A DNA stretch of 5,574 nt, from assembly GCA_017451665.1 (NCBI GenBank), contig JAFTNX010000023.1:1-5574 (forward strand). The letters are read 5' to 3'. The translations under genes were made by a program, and so were the position numbers. Below are positions 1 to 5,138 of this stretch, piece after piece (positions within the stretch are counted from its first letter, which is position 1; each line of letters starts with the position of its first letter). Source of the DNA: Oscillospiraceae bacterium. GTDB taxonomy: Bacteria > Bacillota > Clostridia > Oscillospirales > Ruminococcaceae. Under the pieces are notes generated by a model. It saw only the letters and a program-made list of their open reading frames with translations. It was not told the DNA's origin and did not search any database.

Positions 1-3
1 ACG

Positions 4-43
4 TAAAATCCCATATAGGGTTTGAACCCTATATGGGATTTTA
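4..43. terminator. Perfect hairpin, probable bidirectional rho-independent terminator
   Basis: A 17-bp perfect inverted repeat (arms 4-20 and 27-43) encloses the 6-nt loop TTTGAA. The outer part of the stem is A-rich on the left and T-rich on the right, so either strand gives an RNA hairpin followed by several U residues. There is a run of four T on the plus strand, then AAATT. It is most simply the terminator of a gene lying to the left of the window, or of convergent genes. That gene is not visible, so the direction cannot be fixed. Confidence 0.7.
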
Positions 44-67
44 AATTGAAAGTTTTAGGAAAAGAGT

Positions 68-104
68 TTGAGAAATAACCCTTTTTCAAAAGGGTTTTTC
101 TCAA
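68..104 (+). terminator. Second tandem hairpin, probable terminator
   Basis: An inverted repeat pairs 68-85 with 88-104, with a single bulged T at 76. The inner core is CCCTTTT/AAAAGGG. On the plus strand this core is followed at once by five T residues (95-99), as in an intrinsic terminator. The outer extension TTGAGAAA/TTTCTCAA makes the whole structure longer than needed. It lies upstream of the kinase promoter at 161-189, so it cannot be an attenuator of that promoter. It probably backs up the hairpin at 4-43 and insulates the kinase operon. Confidence 0.55.
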
Positions 105-126
105 TAAGTCCGTGTAATACTTCTTT

Positions 127-138
127 ATGACCACTCAC
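127..138. promoter_or_regulatory. Degenerate copy of the 2035-2048 dyad (candidate autoregulatory site)
   Basis: ATGACCACTCAC resembles the reverse complement of the dyad at 2035-2048 (GTGACCACAGTCAC) with the central AG missing. The ATGAC/CAC half is intact and the other half is shortened. Its centre is about 63 bp upstream of the start site expected from the promoter at 161-189, close to the position of the distal dyad upstream of the transporter. One degenerate match of this length can arise by chance, so this is only a candidate for binding by the neighbouring response regulator. Confidence 0.2.
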
Positions 139-160
139 TTTGAGGAAAGGCTTTTTTGTG

Positions 161-189
161 TTGAAAAAATACGCAGAATGTGGTATGAT
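161..189 (+). promoter_or_regulatory. Sigma-A-type promoter of the kinase/regulator operon
   Basis: The -35 element TTGAAA (161-166) is one mismatch from TTGACA. It is followed by a 17-bp spacer and the -10 element TATGAT (184-189). A TGG triplet at 181-183 gives an extended -10. Spacing and sequence are close to ideal, so basal expression without an activator is expected. Transcription would start near 196 and leave a leader of about 20 nt before the kinase start codon. A perfect TATAAT at 195-200 has no -35 partner at suitable spacing and would start inside the ribosome binding site, so it is disfavoured. Confidence 0.75.
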
Positions 190-203
190 AAATATATAAT
201 TTC

Positions 204-213
204 AGGAGAGGAG
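204..213 (+). promoter_or_regulatory. Double Shine-Dalgarno serving two possible kinase starts
   Basis: AGGAGAGGAG contains two overlapping AGGAG cores. The core at 204-208 is 6 nt from the ATG at 215, and the core at 209-213 is 7 nt from the in-frame ATG at 221. Both are good spacings, so initiation could occur at either codon. The choice changes the product by only two residues (Met-Asn). Confidence 0.65.
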
Positions 214-214
214 A

Positions 215-1384
215 ATGAATATGAAAAAGGCTGTAAGATACATCATCAGTATGCTTATGATATTTACGCTTTTTATTGTGGCGTCAATAAGCTCTGAATA
301 TGATACAGCAATTACCATTTCATTCTTTTTGCTTGTGACAACATTCACCCTCCAGAGTATCAGCGACTTTTATAATATTCCCCTGACGGTTTTACAGCTT
401 ATTGCTTCAGTTATCTTTGGGATTTTTTCAAAAAATCCTCTTTGCTATCTGCTTTTGTGTCAGGTGGAATTGCCAAAATTTAGAATATCGAGAATTTTAA
501 TGCCTGCTGTGTGTTACTTTGTGACAGCTATGATAAATGGAAATACCCTTTATAATACCCTTTTGTATACAGTTTTGCTTGTGGTGATTTCAGCTGTGAT
601 TTTTGCAGTAGAAGTGTTCTTCACAAAATATATCGAAACCCGTGACAAGCTTAAACACTCTGTAAGTATCTGTACATTGGGGGAACTTAACGAAAAGAAA
701 CTCAACAAAGAACTGAGAATAAAAAACTACCTTTCTGACAGAAACGCACGCCTTGAAGAAAGAGAAAATATCAGCCGTAGTATCCATAACAGCGTGGGAC
801 ATTCAATTACTGCTGCAATAATGACACTTGACGCTGCTGATATGCTTTTTGACAGCTCACCTGACAAAGCAAGAGAAAAAGTAGGTACTGTAAACGAGCG
901 AATAAGAGATAGCCTTGCTTCAATCCGTCGTGCTGTGCGTGTCCTTGACAACGAGGATAAGCCTGTGCCGATAAGCGACCTTTGTGATAGCCTTGAGGTT
1001 ATTTGCAAAAGCTTTACTATGGATACAAAAATTGTTGTGAGGACAAACCTTTCAGGTTGCTCACAGGATAAGCTTATTCCGTCAGTTCACGCCGAATTTT
1101 TCTGTTCAGCTACAAGCGAGCTTCTTTCAAATGGCGTAAGACACGGAAACGCCGACACATTTCTGGTTTCACTCACGTCAGACAGCAGACATCTTATGCT
1201 TACTGTTACTGACAATGGAAAAAGCGATTTTTCAGAAAAAAATAGCAAAAGCAGAATTCATAACGGCTTTGGCCTTAAAAAACTCATTTCATACTGCGAA
1301 AAAAACGGTGGTAAAGCTGAATTTTCAAATCCTGCAGGATTTAAAAGCGTTATAACCCTGCCGATAATTGAGGAGGAAAACTGA
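215..1384 (+). CDS. Membrane sensor histidine kinase, HisKA_3/NarL-partner type
   Basis: This 389-residue protein senses a signal at the membrane and should phosphorylate the regulator encoded just downstream. About five or six hydrophobic segments lie in residues 8-135 (roughly 8-24, 31-48, 57-72, 76-86, 93-108 and 112-135), with no large external domain, so ligand detection is probably within the membrane. A charged, probably coiled-coil linker (about 137-187) leads to the dimerisation/phosphotransfer helix. Its H-box IHNSVGHSIT carries the likely phospho-acceptor His191. The ATPase domain has an N-box (Glu302, Asn306, RHG at 309-311), a DNG motif (333-335) and a GFGL G2 box (351-354). The residue after His191 is Asn; most HisKA_3 kinases have Asp or Glu there. 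The start is supported by AGGAG at good spacing, with an alternative ATG at 221. Its TGA overlaps the regulator's ATG by one base, so the two genes are translationally linked. The signal is unknown. Confidence 0.93.
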   Translation: MNMKKAVRYIISMLMIFTLFIVASISSEYDTAITISFFLLVTTFTLQSISDFYNIPLTVLQLIASVIFGIFSKNPLCYLLLCQVELPKFRISRILMPAVCYFVTAMINGNTLYNTLLYTVLLVVISAVIFAVEVFFTKYIETRDKLKHSVSICTLGELNEKKLNKELRIKNYLSDRNARLEERENISRSIHNSVGHSITAAIMTLDAADMLFDSSPDKAREKVGTVNERIRDSLASIRRAVRVLDNEDKPVPISDLCDSLEVICKSFTMDTKIVVRTNLSGCSQDKLIPSVHAEFFCSATSELLSNGVRHGNADTFLVSLTSDSRHLMLTVTDNGKSDFSEKNSKSRIHNGFGLKKLISYCEKNGGKAEFSNPAGFKSVITLPIIEEEN

Positions 1385-2007
1385 TGGAAAATCATAAGGT
1401 TCTGCTTGTTGACGACGAGCCACTTCTTCTTGAAAGCTTAGAAATAATTCTTACCTTTGGTGGAATGGAAATCGTGGGGACTGCCCACAACGGAAACGAG
1501 GCACTTTCTGTGCTTGAAAATACTACCTGCGATATTGCACTTGTTGATATAAATATGCCGGAAATGGGTGGAATTGAGCTAATTTCACATCTGAAAAAGG
1601 ACTACCCTTCAGTTAAAATCCTTGTGCTCACTACCTTTTATGATGACGAAACCATCACTAAGGCTATATCAGGTGGCGCTGACGGATATCTTCTTAAAGA
1701 TAGCGGAAAAGACGCAATTCTTGGTGCTGTTTCACAGATTATGAGTGGCAGGAATGTTATCGACGCTAAGGTTATGCAACGCCTTGCAGCACTTATGTCG
1801 GGACAAAAAAGCGAGCCTGATATTTTAAAGGAAATGACTGCAAGAGAAAAGGAAATTGCAACACTTTTAGCCCAGGGACTTTCAAATAAACAGATTGCAG
1901 AGAAACTTTATATTTCGGAAGGCACAGTAAAAAACTACATAAGCGTGATTTACGATAAGACAGGTATTCACGACAGAGCAAAACTCATTGTAGCTATAAA
2001 TTCTTAA
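1384..2007 (+). CDS. Response regulator, NarL/LuxR (REC-HTH) family
   Basis: This 207-residue cytoplasmic DNA-binding regulator is full length for its family. The receiver domain (about 4-120) has the acidic pair Asp10-Asp11, the phospho-acceptor Asp55 in LVDINMP, the switch Thr83 in VLTT and Lys105 in LLKD. A short linker leads to a LuxR-type helix-turn-helix (about 150-205) starting MTAREKEIATLLAQG, with the recognition-helix region YISEGTVKNYIS. No key residue is missing. The start ATG is preceded by AGGAGG (1371-1376) with a 7-nt spacer and shares its A with the kinase stop codon, so the two proteins form a cognate pair. From the gene order and the dyads directly downstream, I infer that it activates the ABC transporter operon at 2115-5089. 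It may also control its own operon through a weak upstream match. Confidence 0.95.
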   Translation: MENHKVLLVDDEPLLLESLEIILTFGGMEIVGTAHNGNEALSVLENTTCDIALVDINMPEMGGIELISHLKKDYPSVKILVLTTFYDDETITKAISGGADGYLLKDSGKDAILGAVSQIMSGRNVIDAKVMQRLAALMSGQKSEPDILKEMTAREKEIATLLAQGLSNKQIAEKLYISEGTVKNYISVIYDKTGIHDRAKLIVAINS

Positions 2008-2010
2008 AAT

Positions 2011-2048
2011 ATGACTACAGTCATACCCAAAAATGTGACTGTGGTCAC
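2011..2048. promoter_or_regulatory. Two tandem dyads, likely response-regulator operator
   Basis: ATGACTACAGTCAT (2011-2024) is a dyad with 6-bp arms and a 2-bp centre. GTGACTGTGGTCAC (2035-2048) is a dyad with 5-bp arms. Both share the frame TGAC-N4-GTCA, and their centres are 24 bp apart. If transcription starts about 7 nt after the extended -10 at 2069-2077 (near 2084), the centres fall near -42 and -66. A site near -42 is the classic place for a LuxR-type activator touching RNA polymerase. NarL-family dimers bind short inverted repeats of this kind. Assigning the sites to the adjacent regulator is inference. Part of the dyad symmetry could simply follow from terminator folding, although a terminator does not require each arm to be self-palindromic. 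Confidence 0.5.
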
Positions 2049-2055
2049 TTTTTTT
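2011..2055 (+). terminator. Rho-independent terminator after the regulator gene
   Basis: TGACTACAGTCA (2012-2023) pairs with TGACTGTGGTCA (2036-2047) with one internal T-G wobble. Two further pairs (2024-2035 wobble and 2025-2034) extend the stem to 14 pairs around an 8-nt loop. After C2048 come seven T residues (2049-2055). The hairpin begins 4 nt after the regulator stop codon. It should end, or at least reduce, transcription of the two-component genes before the transporter genes. The same bases also form two separate DNA dyads, described in the next entry. Confidence 0.75.
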
Positions 2056-2077
2056 GTTACTTTTAATGTGATAAAAT
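2049..2077 (+). promoter_or_regulatory. Extended -10 promoter with poor -35, transporter operon
   Basis: TG-A-TAAAAT (2069-2077) is an extended -10 element: TG, one base, then a hexamer one mismatch from TATAAT. The matching -35 position with a 17-bp spacer (2049-2054) is only TTTTTT, which is part of the terminator T-run. A good -10, a nearly absent -35 and a dyad just upstream suggest a promoter that depends on an activator. The expected start is near 2084, giving a leader of about 30 nt with AGGAGAG at 2100-2106 before the ATG at 2115. Confidence 0.5.
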
Positions 2078-2114
2078 AAATTTATGGAAATATAAAAATA
2101 GGAGAGATTTTAAA

Positions 2115-3281
2115 ATGTCACAAAAGCTGTACGCAAGGACATATCTTAAAAACAACAAAAAACGTGTTGCGACACTTATAATAAGCCTTACACTTTGTGT
2201 CGCACTCAACTACCTCACATCTTTTCTGCTGGGAGTTTCAGTAGAAACCGTCAGACCGCTTTGTACCGAAGTACCAAAGGTTATGCAGTTTATTTCTTAT
2301 AATGATGCAGAGAAGTTGATTGGTGAAGATGTGGAGTATGAAACCTACGAAGAAGGCGTTAATCTTTATAACGCAGAACTTGAAAAGCTGGGCAAAAAAA
2401 TCGAAACAGAATGCGAAAAGGTGGATAAAGTATTCACAGCAATGCAAATCGACGGAGAAATAAGAGCACTTTTTGCTACATGGTATTTTGAGGGCGCACT
2501 TCTTGAGGCTGAGGATATTCAGGAATACTTGGACTTCTATGACGCAAAGCTTATTGAGGGTAAAATGCCACAGGGCGACGGCGAAGTTTTAATTGACAGT
2601 ATGACAATGAAAAACAGTGGCTATAAAATAGGCGACGAAGTGAATTATTACACGCTTTATAAAATTGTAGGGGTTGTGGAAAGCGACTATAACCTTATTT
2701 GTGGAACACCTCACAAGGAACATTTTACTCAAAAAAATCTCTTTATTTTTTCAGATGGTATCACAGACCTTAAAAGCGAGCTTGAACCGATAGGCGTCGA
2801 GCTTGACGAAAGCTATGTTTACTGGACAGACTACAAAACCCAGAATGCCGATTTGCAGGAAGATATGATTAAAGCAATCGACAGCTCAACACAGATTGTT
2901 TATATCGGAATTGTAGTGCTTATGTGTATTGCTTTAAGCGTAATTTACATAACATTTCTCCGTGACCGTCACAGCGAATGGTGTCTGTATGCTTCAATAG
3001 GCTATTCGAGAAAATCAATTTATCTGTCAATTATGAGAGAGCTTTTGTTTACATTTGTTTTGTCATTTGTAATAGGTATAGGAATTACTGCGCTGTCGGT
3101 GGTGCTTATAGACCTGCTTTATATTACACCTAACGGACTCAACTGTAAATATCTGAATTTAGACGCAATAAAAGACGTAATTCTTGATTTTCTTATATTC
3201 TTTGCAATACTACAAATTCCTGTACGCTATGCACTTTACAGAATTAAAACAATTGACGCATTGGGCGACGACCTTTATTGA
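2115..3281 (+). CDS. ABC transporter permease, FtsX-like, first of a pair
   Basis: This 388-residue membrane protein has the four-helix FtsX/MacB layout: TM1 (about 18-40), a large external domain (about 41-260), then TM2 (261-281), TM3 (308-334) and TM4 (355-375). Between TM2 and TM3 lies the cytoplasmic coupling segment RDRHSEWCLYASIGYSRKSI (283-302), which matches the family pattern where the permease meets the ATPase. The external domain has an acidic helical stretch (about 63-110) and a MacB-core-like piece around EGKMPQGDGEVLID (148-161) followed by a GYKIGDEV turn. It is about the usual length and shows no truncation. AGGAGAG (2100-2106) supports the start. It presumably pairs with the second permease at 3974-5089 and the ATPase at 3300-3977. 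Such proteins may move substrates directly or couple ATP use to work outside the membrane; which applies, and the substrate, are unknown. Confidence 0.88.
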   Translation: MSQKLYARTYLKNNKKRVATLIISLTLCVALNYLTSFLLGVSVETVRPLCTEVPKVMQFISYNDAEKLIGEDVEYETYEEGVNLYNAELEKLGKKIETECEKVDKVFTAMQIDGEIRALFATWYFEGALLEAEDIQEYLDFYDAKLIEGKMPQGDGEVLIDSMTMKNSGYKIGDEVNYYTLYKIVGVVESDYNLICGTPHKEHFTQKNLFIFSDGITDLKSELEPIGVELDESYVYWTDYKTQNADLQEDMIKAIDSSTQIVYIGIVVLMCIALSVIYITFLRDRHSEWCLYASIGYSRKSIYLSIMRELLFTFVLSFVIGIGITALSVVLIDLLYITPNGLNCKYLNLDAIKDVILDFLIFFAILQIPVRYALYRIKTIDALGDDLY

Positions 3282-3299
3282 TAGGAGAGAAAAATACTT

Positions 3300-3977
3300 A
3301 TGTTTGAAATTAAAGATATTACAATGATTTATGATATGGATAAAGCTGAAAAGGTTTATGCGTTAAAGGGCTTCGACCTTACACTTCCTGATAAGGGACT
3401 TATCGGAATTATCGGACCGTCAGGCTCAGGAAAATCCACTCTTATGTACTGCCTTTCAACACTTAAAAAGCCAACAAGCGGAACTATCCACTATAACGAT
3501 AAGGAAATCACAAATCTTCGTGACTCTGAACGTGAAACCTTAAGACGTGACGAATTCGGATTTGTATTTCAGAGACACTTCCTTGTGCCTTATATGTCAG
3601 CACTTGATAACGTGACTGTTGCAGCTGCTAAAAATGGCCCACAGACAGTTGAAAAAGCAAAGGATATTCTCACTTCTCTGGGACTTGGAAATACAGAAAT
3701 TTCAAAAAGACCATCAAAGCTTTCAGGTGGACAAAGACAGCGTGCAGCTATTGCAAGAGCTATGATTAACAGCCCTAAGGTTTTGTTTGCAGACGAGCCT
3801 ACTGCTGCACTTGACCACGACAACGCTTTTCTCGTTATGGAAATCTTAAAGAAATATTCCAGCGAAAATTTAGTTGTTGTAATCACACACGACCGTTCAA
3901 TTTTAAAAGACGCCGACAGCGTAATCGAAATGTGGGACGGTGATATAAGCGCTGTCAAGGAGGCAAAGGATATATGA
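3300..3977 (+). CDS. ABC transporter ATP-binding protein, MacB/LolD-type
   Basis: This 225-residue cytoplasmic ATPase drives the two flanking permeases. All nucleotide-binding motifs are present: Walker A GPSGSGKST (39-47), Q-loop Gln91 in FVFQ, signature LSGGQRQR (141-148), Walker B VLFADEPT (161-168, catalytic Glu166), D-loop AALD (169-172) and H-loop His197 in ITHD. The sequence around the Q-loop (FVFQRHFLVPYMSALDNV) and the length match the MacB/LolD/BceA class that works with FtsX-type permeases. It starts 18 nt after the first permease stop, with AGGAGAG at 3283-3289. Its last codons overlap the second permease in an ATGA junction, and AAGGAGG (3957-3963) for that gene lies inside this reading frame. 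The three proteins are therefore almost certainly co-translated and assembled together. Confidence 0.96.
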   Translation: MFEIKDITMIYDMDKAEKVYALKGFDLTLPDKGLIGIIGPSGSGKSTLMYCLSTLKKPTSGTIHYNDKEITNLRDSERETLRRDEFGFVFQRHFLVPYMSALDNVTVAAAKNGPQTVEKAKDILTSLGLGNTEISKRPSKLSGGQRQRAAIARAMINSPKVLFADEPTAALDHDNAFLVMEILKKYSSENLVVVITHDRSILKDADSVIEMWDGDISAVKEAKDI

Positions 3978-5089
3978 ACCCTTTCTCACCACTTTATTAT
4001 GTAAAACAAAATAAGTCACGCTGTATTCTTCTTATGGTTATGCTTCTTTTGAGCGCAGTAATCTATGTGGGAGGACTTTACGTTACAAGCCCCCCTGCTA
4101 CCTTTGATAATCTGTGTGAAATAAACGAACATTGTATTTATATGTATGACTTGTCGGTTACTAAAAATCAGGAAAGCCGTATGGACGAATTTTTAGCTGA
4201 AATTGAGGCTGACCCTGACCTTGATTATGTTTTTGCAGGCCCGACAAAGGCTCACTTTAACTGGGATACAGTAATGGCAGGAATTACCTGTGGAACAAAT
4301 CAGATTACATTCGGTTCAGTTGAGGATTTCAAAAAGCACTGCGAATACCTTGATATAGAAGTCGACTTCAGTAAAATCAAAACCGGAAGCCTTATTTTAA
4401 CTGAAATGCTTGCTAAAAATACAGGGCTTTCTCTTGGGGATAAGGTTGACAGCAGTTTAAACGGCGACAAACTTATCGAAGTTACAGATGAAGAAAGTAG
4501 CTTTACACTTGATTATATCATTGACGTTACAGGCTATGGCGCATATATGATTACTGACGAATCCTCTGAAATAGCTGTGTATGTTTATGGAAAAAACACC
4601 ACAGGCGAGGCTTTGAGAAATAAAGTAATTTCAATCGGTCAGAAATACGGCGTGTATATGGGTACTATTACTAAGGAAGAAATTGATTCAGAGTTTTCTT
4701 CATTCTACTTTATTTACGGATTTATCGTAATTCTTATTTCAGTAATTATTGCAATCACTATCAATACTGCTTTTTCCGGAATGTATCAGAAGCGTAATTT
4801 TGAAATTGCAGTATACAGAGGAATTGGTATTCCAAAGAAAAAAATCTTCAGAAAGCTTGTTTCAGAACTTTTGCTTATCGATGGAATAGCACTTTTCTGT
4901 GGCACAATAATAACAGCACTTTTCCTTTATCTCTTTAATAATATTGTGCTTTATCCTGACGGACTTTATCTTGAATACTTCCACCCGCTGGCAATAAGCG
5001 GCGTTGTTATCTGTAACCTTTTAAGCCTTTTGCCACTTATTCTTTTCAGAATATGCCAGATTAAAAAAGCAGACATCTGTGAATATTAA
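3974..5089 (+). CDS. ABC transporter permease, FtsX-like, second of a pair
   Basis: This 371-residue membrane protein has the same layout as the permease at 2115-3281 but is strongly diverged from it. TM1 is at about 17-38, the external domain at 40-243, TM2 at 244-268, TM3 at 297-321 and TM4 at 336-358. The coupling segment QKRNFEIAVYRGIGIPKKKI (272-291), just after TM2, is a clear FtsX-family match. The external domain carries a GSLILTEMLAKNTGLSLGD segment (138-156) resembling the MacB-core-like segment of the partner. Four external cysteines (48, 54, 106 and 123) could form disulfides, which is inference. The start lies within the ATPase stop (ATGA), with AAGGAGG about 10 nt upstream. It ends 4 nt before a strong terminator, so it is the last gene of the operon. 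It is probably the second half of a heterodimeric permease. Confidence 0.88.
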   Translation: MNPFSPLYYVKQNKSRCILLMVMLLLSAVIYVGGLYVTSPPATFDNLCEINEHCIYMYDLSVTKNQESRMDEFLAEIEADPDLDYVFAGPTKAHFNWDTVMAGITCGTNQITFGSVEDFKKHCEYLDIEVDFSKIKTGSLILTEMLAKNTGLSLGDKVDSSLNGDKLIEVTDEESSFTLDYIIDVTGYGAYMITDESSEIAVYVYGKNTTGEALRNKVISIGQKYGVYMGTITKEEIDSEFSSFYFIYGFIVILISVIIAITINTAFSGMYQKRNFEIAVYRGIGIPKKKIFRKLVSELLLIDGIALFCGTIITALFLYLFNNIVLYPDGLYLEYFHPLAISGVVICNLLSLLPLILFRICQIKKADICEY

Positions 5090-5093
5090 AAAC

Positions 5094-5129
5094 AACACCG
5101 TTTTGCAAAATAAAGCAAAACGGTGTTTT
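5094..5129. terminator. Bidirectional terminator between convergent genes
   Basis: A perfect 13-bp stem (5094-5106 with 5115-5127) carries the loop AAAATAAA. On the plus strand the right arm runs into TTTT (5126-5129), ending the ABC operon 4 nt after its stop codon. On the minus strand the arm is followed by GTTTTT, ending the metal-transporter gene whose stop is at 5139-5141. Placement between two converging genes and T-runs on both sides support use in both directions. Confidence 0.88.
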
Positions 5130-5138
5130 GATTTCAGT

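Noticed and set aside
195..200. Perfect TATAAT as an alternative -10 for the kinase
   Set aside because: No -35-like hexamer lies 16-18 bp upstream, and transcription would begin within the Shine-Dalgarno sequence.
127..297. A 56-codon plus-strand open frame starting at ATG 127
   Set aside because: It has no ribosome binding site, spans the kinase promoter and the start of the kinase gene in another frame, and its translation has no recognisable domain.
590..1008. Minus-strand open frames opposite the kinase gene
   Set aside because: They lie wholly opposite a well-supported gene, have no credible ribosome binding site, and encode no recognisable domain.
1793..1981. Minus-strand open frame opposite the helix-turn-helix of the regulator
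   Set aside because: It is a shadow of the regulator coding sequence with no initiation signal or recognisable product.
2011..2048. Start of a CRISPR array or other tandem repeat
   Set aside because: There are only two imperfect copies with 10 bp between them, no further units and no cas genes.
2238..2447. Cysteine- and phenylalanine-rich minus-strand open frame
   Set aside because: The composition is what antisense of a Glu/Lys-rich gene produces (GAA gives TTC), and no start signals are seen.
3590..3958. 122-codon minus-strand open frame opposite the ATPase
   Set aside because: The plus strand encodes a complete ATPase with every motif intact; the antisense frame has no domain or ribosome binding site.
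215..5089. Classical BceRS-BceAB peptide-resistance module
   Set aside because: The regulator has a LuxR-type, not OmpR-type, DNA-binding domain, and there are two four-helix permeases rather than one ten-helix permease.
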